NCBI RefSeq assembly: GCF_026410305.1
Contig: NZ_JAPMLQ010000002.1
Span: 372,001-436,000 of the forward strand
DNA length: 64,000 nt
Origin: Sulfitobacter sp. F26204
GTDB taxonomy: Bacteria > Pseudomonadota > Alphaproteobacteria > Rhodobacterales > Rhodobacteraceae
Direction of reading: 5' to 3'
In this document: piece after piece, positions 46,436 through 53,384 of the stretch
Layout of the letters: every line of letters begins with the position of its first letter
Position numbering within the stretch: the first letter of the stretch is position 1
The notes under the pieces: generated by a model
The model's input: only the letters and a program-made list of their open reading frames with translations
Told to the model about the DNA's origin: nothing
The model's database searches: none
Translations under genes and position numbers: made by a program

Positions 46436-46669
46436 TCAGCCGTGCCGATTGGGCTGACGTTGCCACCATGCATGAATTGCAGACTTGCCCACCCGGCGCT
46501 CTGGCGGGAAATGATCCGCGATCTGCGCAGCAAGCGCTTCAAACGTGGTGGTGTCGATCCGCGCCACGACAAAGGCGTGAAGCTCTGCATCTGTGTCGAT
46601 CTTGGATGGCCTGCCGGGGCGGTGCTTACGGACGTGTTCGGCCTTTTCGAACGGGGGTTCGAACCGCAT
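46436..46669 (-). CDS. Small phage DNA-binding protein
   Basis: 77 residues from the ATG at 46669, which has AAGGGGG 8 nt upstream (a longer frame from 46705 overlaps the preceding gene). The core HRPGRPSKIDTDAELHAFV and ERRVGKSAIHAWWQRQ looks like a helix-turn-helix, similar to proteins common in alphaproteobacterial Mu-like phages. Exact role unknown. It is the last gene before the left terminal repeat. Confidence 0.6.
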   Translation of the reverse strand: MRFEPPFEKAEHVRKHRPGRPSKIDTDAELHAFVVARIDTTTFEALAAQIADHFPPERRVGKSAIHAWWQRQPNRHG

Positions 46670-46698
46670 GTTAAAGCCCCCTTCGAACGCTGAGCGTT

Positions 46699-47064
46699 TC
46701 ACCATGGCTTCGCTCCTTTCGGCTCATTGCGACCATGTAGATACTTCCGCACGGTTACGTCTGTGACGCGCAGCCGGCGGGCTATGGCGGCGGTGGATAA
46801 ACCTTGGACCGAAAGGCATTGCGCCAGCCATTTTGTCCCCAATGGTATGCGGTGTTTGAGCGCGTATGACAGACCGCTGAGCCGTTGCATTTTTTCGAAA
46901 CCAATGACCCGCTCAACTTCGCTTTTGCCTTTGGGTGTCGTCGGAATGGACAACTCTGCCCCGCCAAAATTCAGGAGAAAATCAATCGTCGTTTCAACGC
47001 CCAGCACATCCACGAAGCGCTGCACGTGGGCGGGCGGAATAGGGTACTTCGCTTCGCTGTTCAT
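46699..47064 (-). CDS. Mor-like late-gene activator (phage)
   Basis: 121 residues. The pattern LGVETTIDFLLNFGGAELSIP resembles the Mor/C beta-strand region (GGG-x-YIP) of Mu, and LSTAAIARRLRVTDVTVRKYL is a C-terminal helix-turn-helix. In Mu, Mor activates middle transcription and lies right after gemA; here it is downstream of the head genes. Assignment is by motif resemblance only. Confidence 0.55.
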   Translation of the reverse strand: MNSEAKYPIPPAHVQRFVDVLGVETTIDFLLNFGGAELSIPTTPKGKSEVERVIGFEKMQRLSGLSYALKHRIPLGTKWLAQCLSVQGLSTAAIARRLRVTDVTVRKYLHGRNEPKGAKPW

Positions 47065-47203
47065 CCCTCAAGCCTCAGATTTGCGTGGCCCCCTGACGCC
47101 ATGATCTGCGTCAGGGGACGGGCTTTGCCGCGCATCACCAAAAAACTGCACGGCAAAGGTTCGGCATGGCCTCTGGGGGATGGGCTCTACCTGCCGAATT
47201 CAG

Positions 47204-48145
47204 TTATCCCAGTGCGCTTTCTTCAAGCCCCAACTGGCGACAAATCATGGCCGCATCGTCTTTGCGTTCGACGGTCAAAGCGCTGGCGTTAGACGGCGGC
47301 AAGCCGGAGGTATTGGTGGCCTTTGTCAGATGCCCGAATTTCGCCGGAGACTGACCGATAAAGGCGTCAAAGCTCGCTGGGTTCTGGGTGCAAAGTGCCG
47401 TTGCCCAATTCACCATGGCAGGCGTGATGTGACCCTCAGCGAGCGCCGCTTGCACCTTCGCCTGCGCATTGGCCTCCGCCTGCGCGCTGGCCTGCTCGTT
47501 GCGATCATCCATGGCGCTTTTCATGGCCTCAATCGGCACGTACTTTTCAGGATCAGGCATGGCGTCCAGCGCCTTATCCAACGCCTGCGCAATCTCGTCA
47601 TCGCTGGCAGTGTCAGACAAACCCAGCATCTTTATGATGCGCTGGGTCAGCGTCATGTCATCCGGCTTGGTGCCGGGGGTGTTCTTGTCCATGGTGAAGT
47701 CCTCTGAGGCGAGTGCGGTAAGGGTGAGATTGGGGTGGTGAACAAGGCCTGCGCCGTTCAGCCAGCGGACCTCGGTTTCGCCGGGGCGGTGCATCAACAC
47801 CGGGCTGAGATAGCGGTACGCTTTCTGCGCGATCAACTCGCGCGCTTTGGCGGTCCAGTCTACACGGCCCCAGATGCCATCGGCACGGGCCTGCAACTCC
47901 TTGATCCATCCGGCGGCGGGTACGGGGCCGCTGCGCTTTTCAGACTGGGTTTCCGACTGGTGTTCATAGTCGATGGGCAGGTCTGTGCCACGGGCGTTGA
48001 ACGTGTCGACAATGCCTTGAGGGTTGCTGACCGTCCACGCACGGCCGTCACGCCCCTGCGCCCGCACGGCGGGCAACAAGTGGACCCATTCCGGCGCGTC
48101 TGCGCTGACCTCTTGAGCGCAAAGATGGGCGGAATAATGGGTCAT
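47204..48145 (-). CDS. Mu-like head protease/scaffold (gpI family)
   Basis: 313 residues. The N-terminal protease half (WVHLLPAVRAQGRDGRAW, LPIDYEHQSETQSEKR, AAGWIKELQARADGIWGRVDW, YRYLSPVLMH) matches Mu gpI. The C-terminal half, from an internal ATG at MDKNTPGTKPDDMTLTQRI, is Ala/Gln-rich and scaffold-like; a GAGGACTTCACC site precedes that ATG, so a separate scaffold protein (gpZ type) may be made, as in Mu. Its start overlaps the decoration gene's stop by 4 bp. Confidence 0.88.
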   Translation of the reverse strand: MTHYSAHLCAQEVSADAPEWVHLLPAVRAQGRDGRAWTVSNPQGIVDTFNARGTDLPIDYEHQSETQSEKRSGPVPAAGWIKELQARADGIWGRVDWTAKARELIAQKAYRYLSPVLMHRPGETEVRWLNGAGLVHHPNLTLTALASEDFTMDKNTPGTKPDDMTLTQRIIKMLGLSDTASDDEIAQALDKALDAMPDPEKYVPIEAMKSAMDDRNEQASAQAEANAQAKVQAALAEGHITPAMVNWATALCTQNPASFDAFIGQSPAKFGHLTKATNTSGLPPSNASALTVERKDDAAMICRQLGLEESALG

Positions 48146-48573
48146 AGGTTTCGGGCCATGGCCTCGTCAAACCGGACCCACACGCCACGGGGTTCAACGT
48201 CTGCGATAAACCCGGCCACTGAGCGGGTGCCAGTGCCATCCGTCTTTGCGACTGTCTGATCATCCACGGCATAGCAGACCGCGCCAATGTCAGCCGTCGC
48301 GATCAGGTCAGCCGCTGCGCTGTTCGCCAGCAAAAACGTGCCCGCCTGATATTCACCCTTTGTGGTGCCATTGGCAGCGCCTGTGTCCGCAATCGCGGCC
48401 ATCGCGATCCCGACGCCCACCGCGCCGACAACAGGCTGCCCGATGGTCAGAAAGCCGTCGCCCCGACGCAAGAGCATTGCCCCGACAAACACGGTCTCGC
48501 CGGATGCCATAGGGCCAAGCATGTTATCGCCAAGGCGTTGAAGGGTGTTGCGATCTTTGATCAGTGCTGTCAT
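48142..48573 (-). CDS. Phage head decoration protein (DUF2190-like)
   Basis: 143 residues rich in Ala/Gly/Val with alternating strands (GFLTIGQPVVGAVGVGIAMA; GEYQAGTFLLANSAAADLIA), typical of the small capsid-stabilising proteins between protease and major head protein in Mu-like phages. Overlaps the protease gene (ATGA) and follows the major head gene by 12 bp, so the three form one transcript. Confidence 0.7.
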   Translation of the reverse strand: MTALIKDRNTLQRLGDNMLGPMASGETVFVGAMLLRRGDGFLTIGQPVVGAVGVGIAMAAIADTGAANGTTKGEYQAGTFLLANSAAADLIATADIGAVCYAVDDQTVAKTDGTGTRSVAGFIADVEPRGVWVRFDEAMARNL

Positions 48574-48585
48574 CGCCTTGCCCCC

Positions 48586-49482
48586 CTACGCCGCCAGATA
48601 CGGTGTGACGAGCAAGTCAGCGGTCTTGCTCCAAGGGTTTGTTCCCCCACCGTCATTGAATTCGGTGTTGACGATTTTCAGGGCCGCTTCTTCGAGTGCA
48701 GGCGGCACCACCAACATCATCGGTTTCACGCCCAGAATGCGCCCCGTGTCGCTCTTGAAGTTCATCATCGCGGCGCGCGCGGCGGCATAGTTGGCGGCAG
48801 TCAGTTCGGCCTTGGACCCAAAGCCCAGTTGCCACAGGCCAAAGCCCGCGTTGACCCGTGCGCGAACGCCGTAGAGATACTCGTCGTTCTTGAAGACGTG
48901 TTCATCGGTCGGGCGATCCATCGCCTCAAACTCGTATTTCTCGCGCTCTTGCCAGATGATGGGCCGCACGGCCCGCGACGTGTCCAGCAGGAACCATGGC
49001 GGCTCAGCGCCTGCCTGCATGTTGCTCACGCTGACCACCTCGCCTTCCGGGTTCAGTGTCGGGTGATCCGTGTCGAAGAAATATTGGCCGTCATAGCACT
49101 CGGTCTCGAACCCGGATGCCAAGAGGTTGAACACCAGTTCTTCGGGGTGGTTCGTGGCCAGATGGCCCATCTCGGAAAACGCGGGCTTGAAAACACCCAG
49201 CTTGTCGTCGCTGATATGGTCCCGGCTGACCTTGACCGTGCTTTCAAACTTGCGGTTCACGATCTTGAAGCCATGGGCCTCAAGATTATGGATGACACGC
49301 GGTCCCAGCCATTCGCGCAGCTGAGGGAATTGTCCCATCCAGCCATAGGTTTCATCTGCCCCGACGCTGGTCGATTGCATGGCAATCTTGTCCCAATTCG
49401 GTTCGGCTTTCAGAAAGGCGTCTGTGTAGACGGTTTTGAAGCCCTGAAAGACGAGATCGAGGGTCTGCGCGTTGACGAGCAT
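48586..49482 (-). CDS. Mu-like major head protein (gpT family)
   Basis: 298 residues from the ATG at 49482 (AAAGGA upstream); the longer frame to 49653 is not used. Features: MLVNAQTLDLVFQGFKTVYT, KIAMQSTSVGADETYGWMG, REWLGPRVIHNLEAHGF and KSDTGRILGVKPMMLVVPP, all typical of Mu gpT. It appears complete, including the C-terminal NDGGGTNPWSKTADLLVTPY. In the order of transcription it comes first in its operon, ahead of decoration and protease genes, the reverse of Mu. Confidence 0.92.
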   Translation of the reverse strand: MLVNAQTLDLVFQGFKTVYTDAFLKAEPNWDKIAMQSTSVGADETYGWMGQFPQLREWLGPRVIHNLEAHGFKIVNRKFESTVKVSRDHISDDKLGVFKPAFSEMGHLATNHPEELVFNLLASGFETECYDGQYFFDTDHPTLNPEGEVVSVSNMQAGAEPPWFLLDTSRAVRPIIWQEREKYEFEAMDRPTDEHVFKNDEYLYGVRARVNAGFGLWQLGFGSKAELTAANYAAARAAMMNFKSDTGRILGVKPMMLVVPPALEEAALKIVNTEFNDGGGTNPWSKTADLLVTPYLAA

Positions 49483-49680
49483 GGTGGCGGTCCTTTTGAG
49501 GTTGGCAAGGCCCGGAAAGCAATCCCGGACGGTTGCGGATAACGTAGGACGGCACCGGATGGCCGGACATCCACAAGCATATTGCGGGGAAGGGTTTGGG
49601 GGGGTGCTGACTGGCCCCAAGCCGGACGTCCAAAACGACCGAGTTAAAAGCAAGGCACCTGATGCGCAGCCAGTCCCCTA

Positions 49681-49781
49681 TCGCTATTCAAACGCGCCGA
49701 TTTGGTCAAGTTGAGCGGTCGCCTTGCGGGGGATGCGGGCAGGTTTCGATTCTTAAACGGTTTTCCGCGCCGTTTAAACGG
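49681..49781 (-). promoter_or_regulatory. Candidate promoter and palindrome upstream of the head genes
   Basis: On the minus strand TTGACC (49709-49704) is followed after 17 bp by TAGCGA (49686-49681), a possible promoter about 200 bp before the major head gene. Just upstream, TTAAACGG (49753-49760) and CCGTTTAAACGG (49770-49781) form an inverted repeat with three half-sites, suitable for an operator. The 380-bp stretch 49483-49863 holds no gene. Confidence 0.4.
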
Positions 49782-49857
49782 TCTGTTCGCTTTTCATGGG
49801 GTAGGATGGCCCCCAAGCATAGGGCGGCGCTATACGGGCATTTTTTCGGGGTGTTGG

Positions 49858-49891
49858 AAAGGAAAGCGGCGGGCAATCTGGCCCGCCGCTT
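49858..49891 (-). terminator. Terminator-like hairpin after the early phage genes
   Basis: Perfect 11-bp stem AAGCGGCGGGC / GCCCGCCGCTT (loop of 6) right after the 42-residue gene. On the minus strand it is followed by only TTCCTTTCC, so the T-run is weak. Confidence 0.55.
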
Positions 49892-49897
49892 ATTTGA

Positions 49898-50026
49898 TCA
49901 CTTTTCCGGTTTCTTGCTAGGAGGATCGTCCAGCGCCGGAAGATGCCCCTGCTGAATGAGTTCCCGAATTTGATCTGGGGTCAATTTCAGCAAGCGCTCA
50001 ATGACTTCAATCCTATCTCTCAGCAT
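49898..50026 (-). CDS. 42-residue phage protein
   Basis: Starts at an ATG 2 nt after the gemA stop: MLRDRIEVIERLLKLTPDQI, ending LPALDDPPSKKPEK. Amphipathic helices, no recognised family. Close spacing to gemA and a terminator-like hairpin directly after it support expression. Longer starts inside gemA are unlikely. Confidence 0.5.
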   Translation of the reverse strand: MLRDRIEVIERLLKLTPDQIRELIQQGHLPALDDPPSKKPEK

Positions 50027-50028
50027 GT

Positions 50029-50439
50029 CTACGCCGCCCGCGCTTTCATCGCCTTGAGCGCGGTAATGACCTTCTGAGCGGTGTCCTTTCTCAGGAACCG
50101 CAGGCTTGAGATTTTCCACGTGCCCAGAAGCCATTTGTTCAACTCGTCTTCACCAGCCTTGCCGCCTGTGTACTCGTGCCACAGAGCGCGGACCAATTCG
50201 AGTTGTGCAAAGCTCGCCATGCCAGGGCGATTGCCGTAGTCGGCCCCGGTTGCGACCAGCGGCGCAAAGCCCAGGTATTCGAAGAACCCCATGACCGCGT
50301 TAAAACCGTCCCGATCCAGTTCGGTCGAGCTGGTCACGCCCGCTATGTGAACAAGCGTAGCCCGATACTCGGCCTCGCTCAGGTTCAGCTTGCCCTTGGC
50401 GACGTGCAGGAGGGCCTTCTGTTTGTTGGTCAGTTTCAT
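50029..50439 (-). CDS. GemA/gp16-family phage regulatory protein (DUF1018)
   Basis: 136 residues: MKLTNKQKALLHVAKGKLNL, then SEAEYRATLVHIAGVTSS, and the C-terminal WKISSLRFLRKDTAQKVI are the typical DUF1018 segments of Mu gp16. In Mu, GemA modulates host gene expression and the gene lies just ahead of mor. Overlaps the preceding gene by 4 bp. Confidence 0.88.
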   Translation of the reverse strand: MKLTNKQKALLHVAKGKLNLSEAEYRATLVHIAGVTSSTELDRDGFNAVMGFFEYLGFAPLVATGADYGNRPGMASFAQLELVRALWHEYTGGKAGEDELNKWLLGTWKISSLRFLRKDTAQKVITALKAMKARAA

Positions 50440-50705
50440 GCGGTGGTCTCCTTTTGGGCCATGGTCGCTTCAAGTGCGCGGCGTTCTTGCATGACGAATT
50501 GCACCGCCTCGTTAGCGTGCCCTTCCGTCAGCGCCTCCAATGCGATCCCGGCGAAGTAGGTGGCGGCGTGGGCTTCGATTCGCTCGATGCGCTCGAAGTG
50601 GATGCCATCCACCAGAATCTTTGCGTAGTGAAGCGCGCTTTGAAGGTCGTTCAGGCGTTCCTCTTGGGCGGCGAGGGCGGTGAGTGTGTGTTGCTCTGCC
50701 ATCAT
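50436..50705 (-). CDS. Hypothetical phage early protein
   Basis: 89 residues, helical, starting MMAEQHTLTALAAQEERLND; no recognised family. Overlaps gemA by 4 bp and begins 4 bp inside the end of a short open-frame remnant, so it lies within the early operon of the element. Confidence 0.6.
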   Translation of the reverse strand: MMAEQHTLTALAAQEERLNDLQSALHYAKILVDGIHFERIERIEAHAATYFAGIALEALTEGHANEAVQFVMQERRALEATMAQKETTA

Positions 50706-50760
50706 GCACCGCCTTTCTTCACGCCGCGCGGCGCAAGCTGCATATCCAGAATAGCCGCTT

Positions 50761-51024
50761 TCAGATGGGCGGTTGTAGGAAAGCAGCTTGCGCGGTATCG
50801 TCGTATTCGCCCAGCTCTAACTCTGCCTCCAATACCGATTGAGCAAGGTATGCTTGGCGTTCTTCCTCGGGGAGGTCTGCGATAACAACGTGGGCGCAAG
50901 GCCCGCCTTCACTTCCCAATTTTACAACGGCAACGTTTTCACGATCCAACCAAAGCCGTGCATTTTTCCTACATGTTGGAATGCGGCCTATGCCAGTGAG
51001 TTTGCTTACTCTTACGAGCATCAA
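50761..51024 (-). pseudogene. Mu-type transposase, N-terminal fragment only
   Basis: 87 residues (GTG/ATG region MMLVRVSKLTGIGRIPTCR) resembling the N-terminal DNA-binding part of MuA-like transposases: a winged-helix segment ending VVIADLPEEERQAYLAQSVL, then an acidic linker and a stop. Full transposases have about 650-700 residues; the catalytic DDE domain is absent. In another frame about 20 codons (AHLKAAILDMQLAPRGVKKG) continue to 50702, probably the far end of a deleted gene. Call based on N-terminal resemblance. Confidence 0.55.
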
Positions 51025-51218
51025 TTCCCCTCACCCAATTCGCTTGAAATCTTGTCGAGAATTTCAGTTGCCTTCGGCCCTTTCCATATACCAAGAACGG
51101 CTTTTCGGGCATTGTGGGGGTCGATGTTGTTCAATTGACACCACGCATGGAAACTTGACCCGCGAGCGATGAAAGCTGCGCGAACCTTGTTGTTCCTCTG
51201 GATATTACCTTTAGGCAC
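51021..51218 (-). CDS. Ner-like phage DNA-binding protein
   Basis: 65 residues from a GTG at 51218 with AGAGGG five nt upstream; the ATG at 51299 is rejected because it lies in the repressor start. VRAAFIARGSSFHAWCQLNN followed by DPHNARKAVLGIWKGPKA is an HTH pattern like Ner/Nlp proteins. Ner turns down early transcription in Mu. Overlaps the transposase fragment by 4 bp; divergent from the repressor, leaving an 80-bp control region. Confidence 0.7.
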   Translation of the reverse strand: MPKGNIQRNNKVRAAFIARGSSFHAWCQLNNIDPHNARKAVLGIWKGPKATEILDKISSELGEGN

Positions 51219-51297
51219 TGCTACCCTCTTAGGAGTTATATATGTTCCTGATTGGGGTATTTGTAATTCCTTTTTTGGGTAAAGCAAGGGGAAACGC

Positions 51298-51825
51298 ATG
51301 TCTGGCGATTTATCTTATCGGTTGCGCTCATTGCGCGATAAGCGCCAATGGACTGTCGCTGACATGGCTGAGCGGACTGGCATTCCGAAGCGGACCTTGG
51401 ATAAGTACATGCTTCGAAACAATCCTATACTGCCCGGATATGAGGCTCTTTTGTCTTTGTCCAAAGGCCTCGGTGTCTCGCTAGATTGGTTGGTTTTTGG
51501 TGCTGAGACTGTCAGTGAAGTCTCGAAGCTGATCGCTGAAATGGCCGCGACAAAAGTTAGCCAGCAACACTTTGAAACGATACTACGCGAGCTTCAAAAA
51601 GTAGGTGCCATAGAACCGTCGGAGGAAATTCTTGTGGGCCTATCTCCAGAAATGTGGGCGTGTGATCTGGGGTCGCGAGTTGGCGAGGCAGTTCAAGAAA
51701 TCGCTGCGGGCGGCATCACCTTAGAAGAGCTATTGCATTGGTCTGACCGAAACACTGAGCGGCAAGGTGAACTGGTTCAAGACATGGCGAACCGATTTTT
51801 GTACCCTGTCAAAAGTGGTGCCTGA
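51298..51825 (+). CDS. Phage repressor, XRE-type
   Basis: 175 residues. HTH domain in the first 60 (LSYRLRSLRDKRQWTVADMA, then GIPKRTLDKYMLRNNPILPG), followed by a helical C-terminal region with no peptidase motif. AAGGGG precedes the ATG. Base composition is richer in A/T than the host genes. Position and orientation (toward the right end, divergent from Ner) are as for the Mu c repressor. Confidence 0.85.
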   Translation: MSGDLSYRLRSLRDKRQWTVADMAERTGIPKRTLDKYMLRNNPILPGYEALLSLSKGLGVSLDWLVFGAETVSEVSKLIAEMAATKVSQQHFETILRELQKVGAIEPSEEILVGLSPEMWACDLGSRVGEAVQEIAAGGITLEELLHWSDRNTERQGELVQDMANRFLYPVKSGA

Positions 51826-51944
51826 CTACATCCTTTGGGACGTGTAGCGTTGGGCGATTTCGCGCCACACCTTTTGATATACGACCATTGAAATCATTGG
51901 ATAATTTTTTGCCACCCTCACCTGAATAGCCCTGAAATGGGCTT

Positions 51945-51973
51945 GGGGGGTGCAAACCGTTTGATAGCGCTCA
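51945..51973 (-). repeat. Right terminal inverted repeat of the Mu-like element
   Basis: Plus strand begins GGGGGGTGCA and ends GATAGCGCTCA; inverted match to 46341-46369 (21 of 29). The following 5-mer GGTTT (51974-51978) resembles GATTT at the other end and reaches into the first base of the MFS gene's stop codon. Confidence 0.6.
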
Positions 51974-51977
51974 GGTT

Positions 51978-53213
51978 TCACTGTCTGCGCAGGGAGAGGA
52001 ACCTTTCGCGCCGGATCACCAGAAGGATCGACAACATTCCGGCGATCGCCGAGGCAAGCATCAACAGGATCAGCGGATAGGCACCGGTTTCCGGCGTCAG
52101 CAGCAAACCAGCCAGAACTGCAAGGGCCGCCCCGCCGCCGATCATGATGGCCCCGCCAAGACCCGAAGCAGTGCCTGCCAGATGCGGGCGCACGGACAAC
52201 ATGCCCGCGGTGGCATTGGGAATGCATAACCCGTTGCCCAAACCGATAAATGTCATCATGCCAAAGAAGATTTCAGGGGTGCCATAACCAATGAGAAATG
52301 CAAGCAGAGACAGGCCGCTGCCCGCCGTGGTGCCGATACATCCCCATAAAATCATGGCGTTGACACCAAAGCGTGTCGCATAGGCCCCGGTCAGCCAGTT
52401 ACCGGCAAAATAGCCAATGGCTGGTGCCCCGAAATACAGGCCAAGCCAGAACGGGTCGAGACCGAAGACTATGGAGCCGACAAAGGGTGCCCCACCCAGA
52501 TAGGCAAAAAACGTGCCCGAACAAAAGGCCGTGGCAAGAGCATAGCCCCAGAACCGAGGCGAGCGCAGCAGCTCTGGATATTCGCGAAATTGGCCCATGA
52601 GGGTCTGATTGCTGGGTTTCGCTGTTTCGCCCATGTCAAAATAAACCAGCGCCAATATGGCGGTGGCAACGATCAGCATGAGCCAAAAGGTGGCATGCCA
52701 TGTGAACACCTGTTCCATTGCCCCTCCGATTGCGGGAGCGATCATGGGTACAACAGCCATGCCCATCGCGACATAGCCGATTTTCGATGCTGCCTGGTCC
52801 TGTGTGTAAAGGTCGCGCAGAACGGCACGGCTCAACACCATTGCAGTGGCGATAATCGCCTGGGCGATACGGAAGGCCAGAAAAACACTGGCCGTTGGTG
52901 CCATGATGCAGCCAAGGGTGGCCAGCATGAACAGGAGCAAACCACCGATCATCACCCGCCGTCGTCCCAGATTATCCGAAATCGGCCCGACAAACAGCTG
53001 GATCACGGCGCTGAACAGCAGATACAGCGGAACGGAAAGTTGCATCGTTGCATAGGTCGTTCCGAAATATTCGGTCATTTGTGGCAGGCTTGGCAAGAAA
53101 ACATTCATCACCAAAGCCGACAATCCCGCCAGCAGGATCAGGGTCAGTAGGGTGGGGGGGGTGCTGCGGTCCAGGAAACGAACGACAGGCACGGGGGAGG
53201 GGGACCTATTCAT
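51978..53213 (-). CDS. MFS transporter, Bcr/CflA drug-exporter type
   Basis: 411 residues, twelve predicted transmembrane helices. VGPISDNLGRRRVMIGG is the motif A of the DHA1/Bcr-CflA group, and an AQAIIATAMVLSRAVLRDLY segment follows. Likely a drug or metabolite:H+ antiporter. Its stop codon directly adjoins the Mu-like element; its start is divergent from pccB, with TTTGCA-type boxes between them, so it may be co-regulated. Confidence 0.9.
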   Translation of the reverse strand: MNRSPSPVPVVRFLDRSTPPTLLTLILLAGLSALVMNVFLPSLPQMTEYFGTTYATMQLSVPLYLLFSAVIQLFVGPISDNLGRRRVMIGGLLLFMLATLGCIMAPTASVFLAFRIAQAIIATAMVLSRAVLRDLYTQDQAASKIGYVAMGMAVVPMIAPAIGGAMEQVFTWHATFWLMLIVATAILALVYFDMGETAKPSNQTLMGQFREYPELLRSPRFWGYALATAFCSGTFFAYLGGAPFVGSIVFGLDPFWLGLYFGAPAIGYFAGNWLTGAYATRFGVNAMILWGCIGTTAGSGLSLLAFLIGYGTPEIFFGMMTFIGLGNGLCIPNATAGMLSVRPHLAGTASGLGGAIMIGGGAALAVLAGLLLTPETGAYPLILLMLASAIAGMLSILLVIRRERFLSLRRQ

Positions 53214-53264
53214 GCAAATGCAACTAAACCGATCAGTGCACCTTGTCCATGGCGCGAGGCATTA

Positions 53265-53313
53265 TTTGCATATTTGCAATTTGCATAGTTAATCCTGAAT
53301 ACACTTTGCAAAT
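53265..53313 (+). promoter_or_regulatory. TTTGCAA-type boxes at the pccB promoter
   Basis: TTTGCATA at 53265, TTTGCAAT at 53273, TTTGCATA at 53280 and TTTGCAAA at 53305-53312. The last is an exact copy of the half-site known for PccR/RamB. More TGCAAA-like sequence overlaps the start of the divergent MFS gene. Confidence 0.7.
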
Positions 53314-53384
53314 ATTCACAATCACTCTTCCATAAACGACCCTCTTTTCGGTATTGTCGCTCAAATATTAAGCAGGGGTGAGTC

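Larger units (their letters stand above)
46341..51973. mobile_element. Compact Mu-like transposable phage element, 5.6 kb
   Basis: Bounded by 29-bp imperfect inverted repeats beginning TG and ending CA, with flanking 5-mers GATTT and GGTTT (one mismatch), the size of a Mu target duplication. Contents from the repressor end: repressor, Ner-like protein, transposase N-terminal fragment, one hypothetical, GemA, a 42-residue protein, major head protein, decoration protein, protease, Mor-like activator and a small HTH protein. No terminase, portal, tail, lysis or complete transposase gene. Most retained genes look intact. Prophage remnant or satellite; see findings. Confidence 0.8.

Noticed and set aside
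50702-50899. 65-codon minus-strand frame overlapping the transposase fragment
   Set aside because: Most of it is out of frame with the better-supported fragment; only its last ~20 codons look like remnant coding sequence.
46360-51954. Taking TGCACCCCCC (10 bp) as the very ends of the Mu-like element
   Set aside because: The flanking 5-mers there (CACTC and AACCG) do not match, while extending 19 bp outward gives TG ends and GATTT/GGTTT flanks.
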